Assembly: GCF_024679095.1 (NCBI RefSeq)
Contig: NC_066518.1
Location: forward strand, 8,340,610 to 8,404,609
Direction: 5' to 3'
Source: Eriocheir sinensis
Taxonomy: Eukaryota > Arthropoda > Malacostraca > Decapoda > Varunidae
Length of the DNA: 64,000 nucleotides
This document shows, piece after piece, positions 1 to 10,612 of this stretch (the first letter of the stretch is position 1; each line of letters begins with the position of its first letter). The notes beneath the pieces are model-generated. The model saw only the letters and a list, made by a program, of their open reading frames with translations, had not been told where the DNA came from and did no database searches. Position numbers and translations under genes: made by a program.

Positions 1-317
1 AGATGCCAGTGTTACAGTGAATGGAATATACAAGGCATTGTAAGGAATGAGTAGGGGCAAACCAGGATGGTCTAACTATAGCGCTAATCAAAGGATGAGA
101 CGGTTTCATTTTCATAAAACTAGCTCAATTACATGGAAAAAAGCTTAAAGACACAGAGCCTGGGAAAATGTCATCCTTAGATTATTTCACCCAAAAGGCG
201 ACTTTCCACTAGGGCCATAACAAACAGAATGAAAACAACACTTGACTCACAGGCTGAATTTCCTAGCGGGTACTCAACACTTGACCGCATATGATATCGG
301 TAAGGATGTCAACAACA

Positions 318-1576
318 ACAATAACAAAAAAGACAAATACAATAGATGAAAATTATGATGTAATCTATCTTGATTTTAGTAAAGCGTTTGACAAAGTTCC
401 TCACCAACGACTGCTGCTTAAATTACAGGCTCACGGAGTAGAGGGTAAAGTTTTGAACTGGGTCAAGGCGTGGCTTAGCAATAGGAAGGAAGCAGCAAAA
501 ATCAATGGTAAAAAAAGATCTGGGGGGGGATTACGAGTGGGGTCCCACAAGGTTCGGTATTAGGTCCACTTTTGTTTATTATTTATATCAATGACTTAGA
601 CACAGGAATTAGTAGTGATGTTAGTAAATTTGCAGATGATACCAAGATCGGTAGAGTAATTGAGTCGGATCAGGACGCTAGTATTCTCCAAGGTGAACTC
701 AATAGATTATATGACTGGGCGGATAAATGGCAGATGGAGTTCAATGTAGGGAAGTGCAGTATTCTGAGTGTAGGTAGGAACAACCCCTCACATAACTATT
801 GCTTAAATGACACTCTCATAAGTAGGTCTGGGTAAGGAGAGGGATTGGGGTCTTAGTGAGCTGCTCCGTCTCCCCACAAGCACAATGCATTCAGTCTCTA
901 GTGAGTCTGATCTCCGTCCAAGGGCACAATGCATTCAAGCTAGCTAGAAATCGAGCTAATAGGGTACTGGGATTTATTTCAAGGAGCGTAAGCAACAAGC
1001 CCTGAAGTCTTCCTCAAACTATATTTAGCATTAGTTAGACCTCATCTTGACTATGCGGTTCAGTTCTGGTCACCTTACTATAGAATGGATATCAAAATGT
1101 TAGAATCGTGCAGAGGATGACTAAACTAAGATAAGATGGTTGAGAAACTTGCCATACGAGTTGAAAGACTCAAACAGTTAAACTTGCATTCTCTAGAAAG
1201 GCGAAGGGTGCGTGGAGACATGATCGAGGTTTATAAATGGATGAAGGGCTTTAATAAGGGAGACATTCATAAGGTTTTGTTGGTAAGAGAACCGGGTAGG
1301 ACACGAAGTAACGGGTTTAAACTGGATAAATTCAGATTCAACAGGGACATAGGCAAAAATTGGTTTACTAATAGGGTGGTGGATGAGTGGAATAGGCTTA
1401 TGAAATGTGGTGAGTGCCAATACAATTGTCACATTCAAAAATAGACTAGATAAATTCATGGACAGCGATATTAGGTGGGGTTAGATACACGGGAGCTTAG
1501 GGTCAAAGGAGCTGCCTCGTACAGGCCTACCGGCCTCTTGCAGACTCCTGCGTTCTTATGTTCTTATGTTCTTAAT
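318..1576 (+). mobile_element. CR1-like LINE, 5'-truncated, decayed reverse transcriptase and 3' end
   Basis: Three broken frames (291-563, 572-835, 1136-1444) read as one reverse transcriptase. The first holds the LDFSKAFDKVPH block. After a frameshift near 535-560 come the GVPQGSVLGPLLF block and the FADD catalytic box (about 628-640). The third frame is the thumb and C-terminal tail (LERRRVRGDMIEVYKWMKG). The endonuclease and the N-terminal half of the RT are absent, so the copy is 5' truncated. It ends at about 1551-1576 in tandem copies of the octamer TTCTTATG, which resembles the short 8-bp terminal repeat typical of CR1 elements. Clade call is by RT motifs plus this tail. The copy is dead (frameshifts, a deletion around 836-1000). 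Confidence 0.85.
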
Positions 1577-2945
1577 AAATCACTGTGCATGGCATTCAAA
1601 AATTACATTTGACCCGGCTAAAACTTCAGGAATCAAGCAGAAACTGAGTAGGCATGGCGTACATGAACCATACTTAAAGGTTTTGTATGATGAAGAAGGA
1701 TGAAGAAGGAAATTGTTGATTAACTGACTGAACTTAAAAGAAATTGTTAGGCATGGTGACATGATCTCATAAATCATTCACGGCTTGCTTATATAAGAAT
1801 TTCGAGTGAGACAGCAAAAGAAACAAGATAAAATAAATACCTGACACCATCAGATTTGCGGATTACAGAGTTATTAAGAGACTGAGGGAAAAAAAATACA
1901 AAAAACGGTCGAGGAAATTAGCATCTGAATTTTTTTTCTTTTTCAAGATGAACATGAAGAAAACAATGGTAGTATTTAAAAATCTGCTGGCAGGCCAACA
2001 AATATTGATAAGGTATGAAACGTTTGAGGGTAGATGATACACATATCTTGTGACAAACAATTAGTGCAAACCCAGCATCCAAGAAAAATACATCAGGAAG
2101 AAGAGAGGAGTGAGATGGAGCGCTCTTGGTACACATAGTATTGTCATGAACAGCAACTTGCAACTCTTCCTGGAGAGAGAGGTCGTCAATCAATGTATCC
2201 TGCCAGTTCAAGCATACGGTTCAAAGACTTGGCATTTCAGAAATATATAGAAAAAGTAAAGAGGAGCACAAATAGGAATGTAGAGAATAGTGCTGCAGGT
2301 ATAACAGACGTGCTAACCAATACACCACGGAATCCCTAGACCCATAAGCTGTTACACCCCCATTCCTGAGTGAGTGACATACGCCCACGCTCACTAGAGC
2401 CCAGACCTACTTCCAAAAGTGGGTTTTGTACGTCACCTATCAACTACTTATCGCCATCTTCGAGTCAGTCACGACGGCGGCTACAAAGTTGAGTTCTGAA
2501 GGGAAAGACGCACAAGGAAAATTAAATTAAAAAATAAATGCTGCACTCGAAGGTAGCATGTATGACTGAGCGTAAATCCCACCCCCGTTCAGCTATCAGG
2601 AGTATAAGCTTGCACAACATTCACAGACAAGCGGGATGGAAAATACCAGGAAAATTCAAGTAAAGCACTTGTTATTTTCTCATTAACCAAGAACAAAAAA
2701 GTGTTGCGACTCATAGCTCATCACGTAGCCCTTGGGAATACGAACAACTGGTCATGTGACTCGAACGATGGCGCCAAGGGTGTAGTGTCTACTTTTTTCC
2801 TGCGTTGCAGCTTCAGTGCGCTGATGTGAATGATGGCGCGTGTATAGCGATTATAAAGAGCTACATTTTAAGATCCCTGTAACCTCCCTTCGATCTATCA
2901 CGTTGTAGGGGGACCGCAAAGACGTGATTTTAGCGATTAGGTATC
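1577..2945. other. Intergenic, no gene recognised
   Basis: AT-rich sequence with only short stop-interrupted frames. A reverse-strand 97-codon frame at 1918-2211 has no motif I recognise. Near 2295-2330 the reverse strand resembles the 5' part of a tRNA (A-box-like) but no B box follows, so no RNA gene is called. Confidence 0.5.
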
Positions 2946-2984
2946 TTAAAAATTCTTCAGGCCTTCGGGGGACTCCATGGCGCG

Positions 2985-3500
2985 GGTGATCCTGGTGGTG
3001 GTGGTGGTGTTACCGGTGGTTATGGTGGTAGTGGTGGTTGTGGTAGTGGTGGTGATAGTGCAGTTGGTGGTAGTGGTAGTTGGTGGAGATGGTGATAGTT
3101 TTGGCGGTGGTATTGGTGGTGGTATTGGTGGTTGTTGTGGTGGTTGCGAAGATTGAAGTACATATTGGAAATGACGACTGTGATGGTGACAATGATGGAT
3201 GAGGGGAGGGGGCATTGGTGTGATGGTGATGAGGATGGTAAGGACAGTTGGGGAAATGGTGGTGGTGGTGGTAGTGGTGGTAGTGATGATAGAGGATAAG
3301 GTAGGAGTGGCAAAGGGATGTCTGGCGGCCGCGGGGTCATCCTAGTTGTGTAAAAATGTGGTTATGTGGCAGTGGTAATTAGGGCGGCAATGGTGGTGAA
3401 ACTAATATTGACTGTATTGTGGTGGTGATGGTGATGAAACAGGGGTAAGAGTGGTTGTTGTGGTAGTGACGATGGTGGTGATGACCTGTGGCTGTACGAG
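2985..3500. repeat. Imperfect GGT/GTG-rich trinucleotide repeat
   Basis: Long run of interrupted TGG, TGA and TAG triplets on the + strand (ACC-rich on the other). The open frames here, including proline-rich and threonine-rich reverse frames, are translations of the repeat and not genes. Confidence 0.85.
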
Positions 3501-3539
3501 TGATGGTGGGAGGATAAGCTTGAATACATAATTTATTTT

Positions 3540-4190
3540 AAAGTAAAGGAAGCAGCTCAAGGAAAAAACCCGCCAATCGCTGCCCCTTTAAAAGAGTGTG
3601 TAGATGAGTGGCCAAAAAAAGAGGTTAATTTCGGGTGGAGAGATGTCTCGATGCTCTCCTCTTGAATAAGGTCAAGTCGTTGGCGGGAGAAAGTACAGAC
3701 GAAGGAAGGCTGTTCCAGAGTTTAACAGGGAAGGGGATGAAATAATGAAGTTGCTGGTTAACTCTTGCATAAGGGATGTAGACAGTATAGGGATGAGCTA
3801 AAGTAGAATGTTGAGTTCAGGGGGCCGCGGGAGGGGGAGAGGCACGCAGTTAGCAAGTTCAGAAGAGCAGTCAGCACGAAAATATCGATAGAAAATAGAA
3901 AGAGATGCAACATGGCTGCATAATTTAAGAGATAAAAGACTGTCAGCAAGAGGAGGGGAATTAATGAAACGAAGAGCGTAAGACTCCACTCTGTTCAAGA
4001 GAGCTGGGTGTGTAGAGCACCCCACACGTGAGAATTGGTGTTGTGTGCTAGGTCTGTCCCCTCAAACGGCTTAGAGTCAACTCTCCCCATACATTATGGC
4101 CTCACTTCTGAGTAATGAGACGGAAGACAAATATGAGATCACTTCCCCAGGATGCGCGCCGCAACATCTGGCTTATACAGGCTTACCGCT
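3540..4190 (-). mobile_element. Reverse-strand non-LTR retrotransposon 3' fragment (copy 1)
   Basis: Read on the reverse strand, 4025 to 3800 gives a reverse-transcriptase C-terminal region (NRVESYALRFINSPPL, then a block like ASLSIFYRYF.A.CSSELA). Frame-shifted continuations give a short C-terminal tail near 3590. This tail type is common in arthropod Jockey/I-type LINEs; the clade is not resolved here. A second, more deleted copy sits at 17421-17616 plus 18366-18480, and comparing the two exposes the transposon insertion in the second. The TTA at 4071-4073 is the empty site of that insertion. Confidence 0.7.
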
Positions 4191-4630
4191 CTCTATTCTT
4201 ACTAAGCAGGAGCTCGCGGCAAAAAAAAAAGAAAAAAAAAAAGATAAAGCCCGCTATGCTCTGTTCCTGCAAATAGAGGACCAGATGTAAACGGTTTAAA
4301 CTAAAACTCAGCAAGATTATGTTCAGAGCTGCGTATCCTTATTACTATGTCAGTGCAGAGACCAACAGAGTGTAATATGATATTCATTAATATCTCTTGG
4401 AGAAGCAGCAAGAGTGGATGAATATAATTAAAACTCACATGAAGCATGTTAATAACATATACATATACTATCTGAATTTTATCTACTCAGGTAAGATTGT
4501 TGTTCTGAAAAAAGTGCAGCTACTGAAAGCGAGTTTCTAAAAACTGTATCAACGGCTAGGAGGGAAAAAGGGCAGCTGTGTGCCGGGAATTGCGACGCTA
4601 CCTGTCTCCGGTGGCCATTGTTAATAATAA

Positions 4631-5345
<715 letters not shown>

Positions 5346-5352
5346 ACTTTGA

Positions 5353-5360
5353 TATAAATA
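5353..5360 (+). promoter_or_regulatory. Candidate TATA box of the peritrophin gene
   Basis: TATAAATA lies 97 bp before the proposed ATG. An initiator-like TCACTC at 5388-5393 follows about 30-35 bp downstream, the usual spacing for an arthropod TATA promoter. Position and motif only; no transcript evidence. Confidence 0.5.
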
Positions 5361-5449
5361 CAAACAGGTGTAGTAGTCCCAAGCCCCTCACTCACCCGTT
5401 GTTTCGCCACGCATTTACTCTTCTCCCCCGCCTCTTCCCGTCTTCAACA

Positions 5450-6507
5450 ATGATCCTTCACGTTTTAGGACCCATCTGGACCATTCTCGTTCTGGTCAGT
5501 GTGGTCTGGGAGGGAATATAATGTGTTTTAACTGCCATTACTTCGTCTTGATTCTCTAAAGTCACTAACCGTGTTGCTTCATATAATGTGTCGGGACAGT
5601 CGAACACTTCATTTTGCTAGCATCAACAACGTGACTGCTATAATGCCCTTTATTACTACAATACCCCTTTTTTTGGGCATTATTTGGTATGTTGCAGGTT
5701 CAGACCTCGGGCACGGTGGGAGCGCTGGAGCCTTGCAAAGTAGACTGCTCGCACTATGGCTCGGCCCTCGGAACCTTGGCCGACGACCCCTTCCATTGTA
5801 ACAAGTACTACTTGTGCTTCAGCGGTTATGAATGGAGCGACTACCCTTTCACTTGTCCTGATGGCGAGATGTTCGACACCGTCACCAAACAATGCATGGC
5901 GGACGGCTACGTGTGCAGTGAAGTTTGTCAAAAATGTTCTTATTCCTGCTCGAATTCAATAATCGGACAGGCATCGAACTTCAGCAGCTGTAGTAGTTAC
6001 ATAAGATGTGACGGAGGCGATGGAACTCTTGCCCAATGTCCAGAAGACAAACCTTACTTTGACGGCAACATGTGCCAGAATGACGTCAATAAATGCTGCT
6101 CGTGCAGACCTGAGTGCAGTGAATCTGACGCAGAGAACCACGTCCATCTCCCCGACTACTCAAACTGTACAAATTTTTACCTTTGCGTTGCGGAAGGAGT
6201 TCCTGATCAGACAAGTCACGGGCACTGTCCCAGTGGAAACTTTAACCCAAATACGGGCTCTTGCGACGATGCGGCAACTTGCCTCTTCACCTGTACCAAT
6301 GATATCCCAGACAAAGGTTGCAATGACAATTTCATCTGCCCGTCGGAAGGCTTTTTCCCGAGATGCACTGAAATATGTGACCCAATCTACTACTACTGCA
6401 CTGCTGAGAACATAGGTTCATCGCCGCAGGTAATCCCGTGCTCCAATGACTTAGTAGTCGATCCCATCATGGTGATATGCATCCCCCCCGAAGACTGTCC
6501 ATTGTAG
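5450..6507 (+). CDS. Secreted chitin-binding peritrophin-like protein (four CBM14-type domains)
   Basis: Two exons, 5450-5494 and 5698-6507, joined in phase 0 (donor CTG|GTCAGT, acceptor TTGCAG|GTT), give 284 residues. Exon 1 supplies the hydrophobic start MILHVLGPIWTILVL, a signal peptide. The mature protein is a string of cysteine-rich units matching the six-cysteine peritrophin-A/chitin-binding type 2 pattern: roughly residues 27-80, 83-135, 137-200 and 205-284. Spacings such as C-x5-C with aromatic residues (FHCNKYYLC, NCTNFYLC, CDPIYYYC) are the chitin-contacting strand of that fold. No chitinase or deacetylase domain is present, so it is probably a structural or protective protein of cuticle, gut lining or egg coat. 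A polyadenylation signal (AATAAA, 6591-6596) lies 84 bp after the stop. An ATG inside the intron at 5689 would lack the signal peptide and is less likely as the start. Confidence 0.88.
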
Positions 6508-6590
6508 TCTCCCTGTCCGCAGGGTTTTTTGTTACCTGTACTTAATGTGCCTGTCGACTGCCGTGTGCCTTGTGCACCGCTTTAAAACAA

Positions 6591-6596
6591 AATAAA
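6591..6596 (+). terminator. Polyadenylation signal AATAAA of the peritrophin gene
   Basis: Canonical hexamer 84 bp downstream of the TAG stop, in an A-rich stretch. Confidence 0.75.
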
Positions 6597-6934
6597 GCAA
6601 CTAATTAGTTTGGTTTCGGATCTCTCCTCTTTTCTCCCTTTCTCTCCTCTCCTCTTTCACCTTCGATTATAAAACCACATGATCAGTTTGTCCTGAGGTC
6701 ATGCTATTCACAACGTCGTCCTATGGTCTCGATATGGTGTCTATCACATGACATTAAACGTTTAATGAAAAAATAAGTGAAAATGTGTAAACTATTACTT
6801 AGATGTGGTTATAGTCAACATTTTACCTACACAGTAAAAACGTTTGAATAAAACAAACACAAAGTAAGCCATCACTTAACAAAAACAGAAAAAGAATAAT
6901 AAACTAAAATATAAGCTCATGAAGTTTCTATAGG

Positions 6935-6936
<2 letters not shown>

Positions 6937-6982
<46 letters not shown>

Positions 6983-6983
6983 C

Positions 6984-7020
<37 letters not shown>
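6937..7020. repeat. Compound (CA)n-(CAA)n microsatellite
   Basis: About 22 CA units run directly into about 13 CAA/ACA units. Confidence 0.97.
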
Positions 7021-7468
7021 TCAACAGCAACAACAGCAACAAGAACAACAGAAATTAAACGAAAAATATATGAAACGCACTTCAAAACAATCAATTTGTC
7101 TTCTCACCACCCACAGTAGTCCACTCCTCTCATCGGGCCTTTCCTCAATGTTCATCGCGAAATATCTTGTTGAGGTTGAGGTAGCTAAAATGTGGTGTTG
7201 CAGCATGTTCCAATATTCATAGCTAACGTAATTAACAAAAAGTGTCTAAATGGCAACACTGAGCACAATTTTCGCAGAGGGGCACGTGAATGCGACTGTG
7301 ACTTAAAAAAATAGAGTTTCGTAAATCTGGCAGTTCATGCACGGCCTATCTACGGAAATTCATGTAAACAACTATCCCAAAATGGAAAATCTCACACAAA
7401 GTCGACCTCTGTAAGTCGTTTCCCCCCCAAAGCTTCCACTCTTTCGGACACGGTCAAGGCAACATCGG

Positions 7469-7741
7469 ATGGGTGCGGGGCTAAAGGTCTTTGCCCAGCT
7501 ATGTGCTACTTTGCTCTGGTGTCACGGCGCTGCTGCTATCGTCAGTGTCGTCTCTCGCCAGCGAAGGGCCGGTGGAGCTGAGGGACGGAGCTGCGGCGAG
7601 ACCAACAACGTATCCCCCGCACAGCACAACGCCACAGTGACATCTTTTGCTAATATTGAAGAGGCAAGTAGTGCATACACATTCTACCAGTTGAGGGGAA
7701 AGTGCATATGGATTATTGGGATGAATGCGATACTAAGTTAA
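7469..7741 (+). other. Unrecognised 90-codon ORF in duplicated flank, copy A
   Basis: Starts MGAGLKVFAQLCATLL, a hydrophobic start, then a soluble part with SCGETNNVSPAQH and FYQLRGK. The partner in copy B is 18801-19100 (99 codons). The two share start and C-terminal two thirds but differ in the middle by about 11 nt plus 1 nt of deletion, so the frame is lost and regained. No family recognised. It may be a first exon, part of an old repeat, or chance. Confidence 0.25.
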
Positions 7742-7929
7742 CTGTGTGGATGAAAATTTGAAGATGCATAAGGAAGGAAAAAACAAGCTAGTGAATGGAG
7801 TGATCGCAGGTAAAGAATAAGTGTTACGGGATATTTCTCTGTGGGTAGAAGACGTGTAAGATTACTGGAAACCTGGGTGTTTTTTTTTGTTTGTTGTTGT
7901 TGAGTTGATGGTGCATGTTAGTGTTAGTG

Positions 7930-7934
<5 letters not shown>

Positions 7935-8021
<87 letters not shown>
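7935..8021. repeat. Compound (TG)n-(GA)n microsatellite, copy A
   Basis: TG tract passing into a GA tract. The same compound tract in copy B is where the LINE pair is inserted. Confidence 0.97.
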
Positions 8022-8026
<5 letters not shown>

Positions 8027-8349
8027 TAAAAACAGCCAAACGTGATATCACAAAAGCCAATAACACTTCAGTCTTAATAAGTTCGCCCTCTAAAGCGTCC
8101 TCCTTCAAAACACAAACACGTATCTTAGATAATCCAGATAGCGGGGACCAAACCTACTCGATAAGGGCAAGGTGATAAGGCATTGGTTATACGGGACATC
8201 GGTGTGGTGGCTCCTCATACCTCCCCCGCCCTGTTGACGACCTTGATCCGTGTTGAAGCTGGTGACGTAAGCGAGAGACAAGTCACACCTCCCTGCTTAC
8301 CTACCTGTCTTAGAAGGGGGACTAAAGGAAAAGCTCAAGTATAATAGGC

Positions 8350-8646
8350 ACACACTCTTATCTTAGGGAAACTGCGATAACACAGTGAAAATATCCCGTA
8401 ATGAACACCACTGAGTGCCGGGGATCGAACCCGGGCTTTCTGAGTAGTCAGGGCAGCATACCAACAACGCCACCGATAAGCTAAAAGGTCAGCGCGCCAG
8501 AGGTATAGGCCGCAGAAGTGGCCTTTGGCGCGGTGACCTTTTATCTTATCGGTGGCTTAGTTGGTATGCTGCCCTGACTTCTACTCAAAAGGCCCTGGTT
8601 CTATCCCCGGAACTCAGTGGTGTTCATTACGGGACACACTCTTATC
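8350..8646. mobile_element. Inverted (head-to-head) tRNA-SINE element with 13-bp target-site duplication
   Basis: The element 8363-8633 is flanked by perfect direct repeats ACACACTCTTATC (8350-8362 and 8634-8646). Copy B holds the empty site with one mismatch at 24579-24591. Inside, two tRNA-like sequences face away from each other. The left arm (8394-8511, reverse strand) has a B box GGGTTCGATCCCC. The right arm (8520-8633, forward strand) has an A box TGGCTTAGTTGGTATG and a decayed B box GGTTCTATCCC. The arms pair over about 115 bp around an 8-nt centre (8512-8519). The TSD length fits LINE-mediated target-primed insertion. The left end carries an extra 31 bp (8363-8393), probably the SINE tail. 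Confidence 0.85.
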
Positions 8647-8966
8647 GTCAGCTGTAGTGTATTATCTCCCCGGTCACATGGGATTGGCTTATCGGTGGTC
8701 GTAAAGGGTAAAGGATCCATACAAGTGCACGGAGGTTACCAGTGTTTTTTTTTTTTTTTTTGACGCATTTACAGGTCTTTCATTGTGTGAATGTGTACGA
8801 CTATCATCGCCACTACCATCTTTGCATCACCATCTTTACCCTCATCACCAACAGCAACAGCAGCTGAAGACGCACTTGGCTCATCGGAGTTTCTTGGTGT
8901 GGTGGTGGTGGTGACGGACGAGGTGGTGCTGGAAGTTAGGTTATAAGGAGTCACTACCGAGGCGCC

Positions 8967-9088
8967 ATGGCCCTGTCCGCGGCGATGGGCAAGGTGGCGA
9001 GGGGATTGGGCACCCTCGTCTACGTGGCGAGCCCCAACGAAACAACCTTCCGTCACGTCCACGAGGTGCCCGACTACACTAACGGGGT

Positions 9089-9143
<55 letters not shown>

Positions 9144-10526
9144 TCGTCTGCCTTTACTTCTTAAGTCAATGATGATTTTTAAATTGAAATATTGCATCTT
9201 GTCCATTTTTTCGTCGCCTTACATATATGTGTAAATTTTCAATTTTGATCAGAAAATTATAAATTAGGTGCCATCCATGGATCCCACCAGCTCCTCCGCC
9301 ACAAAAAAAAAAAAAAAAAAAAATACCTTGTTTATTTATTATCTTTGTTTTGCGTCAGGCGGTTCCTTTCTTCATCGCCTTCATCCTGCTGGAGCTGGTC
9401 GTGACGCGGCTGAAGGGCGGCAACATACGTTTCAACGACCTCTTCACTTCAGTACTTCACGGGATGGTCTACGATGTGCTGGGGTGAGTAGAGGCTTGCG
9501 TTTTGTCGTTTAGGGGACAAGTTCATTTTCTTGAAAAGTATAAGCAATCTTTCGTTATCATGTAATTATGTCATTAAGTTTTTGATATAGAGAACTGTAT
9601 TTTCCACGAGTGAAGTGTTATAACAGAGTTGCGGCGAAAACCGACTGTCAAGAGCATTCACTTTCTTGCTTTGCCGAGATGAAGTTACATAACCACGTTA
9701 CTCGGAGGCTGTTTTAATGGATCGAAATGATGCAGTTACTACAAATCCTGGCGCCTGTTTCACACCCGTCACGTGTCTGCAATACCGGAAAGGGATGGGG
9801 TTAGGTAACAATGTATACATGGACGGTATCTGGCATCGGTCCCAGACTTCCAGTGCAGCTGTCCGGGCCTCTCCCGCTTAGACGCGGGCAGTACTCTTAC
9901 ACCAAACTAGTGATGCCCATTTGTTCCCGTGATGAGCACTTGTACCCCCAGAATGTTAGTCACGGCTGCCATTAATGGTACTCGTTCAGTATTGCTCAGC
10001 TGAGTTGTCGCATTTGTTTGAGGACCGTTTACGTTTTTTTTGCCATGCTTGTGTTCATGGTATTCACAGCAAACTCAGCGTGAAGGACTCTATGGGCTTC
10101 TCAGTATTGTTACGTATTGTTGTCACAAGCAAATGGTCGGATGTCCACTCCTGAGACATTTGCAGTCAAGTCAGTGATAAAGACAGCCAAGTTTTGAGGT
10201 TGGTCAGAGAAACTCTTGTACATTTAGATTTCTTTCAGTTAATAACGCATACTTAAAATCTTATCCGAACGTCGGTTAAATTCTACTGTTCGCAATTTCT
10301 TTAGGGTCCTACGCCTCAGCCTGCGTGTCTTTGTGTCCCTTTCACAGTGTGGTTGTCGTTACCTTCTACCTCTGTGGCTACGAGTGGCTTTACGAGCGTC
10401 GCCTCCTTGACCTCGACTGGTCCTCGCCGATCACCTGGTGGGTCGCCGCTTTCGGAGTCGACCTCGGCTACTACTGGTTCCACAGAGCAACACACGGTGG
10501 GACGAAAGCTGTCTGTTCCCCCCCCC

Positions 10527-10612
<86 letters not shown>

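Noticed and set aside
2295..2330. tRNA gene on the reverse strand
   Set aside because: A-box-like sequence only; no B box, no acceptor stem pairing.
4096..4290. 64-codon forward ORF with Lys-rich end
   Set aside because: Lies in the antisense of a LINE fragment and a poly-A stretch; no family.
8394..8633. Functional tRNA genes in the SINE arms
   Set aside because: Stems are not complementary and the sequences sit in a TSD-flanked element; they are SINE heads.
10302..10347. Acceptor at 10304 as start of AGMO exon 3
   Set aside because: It gives the wrong phase after exon 2. The acceptor at 10347 restores frame and has a better pyrimidine tract.
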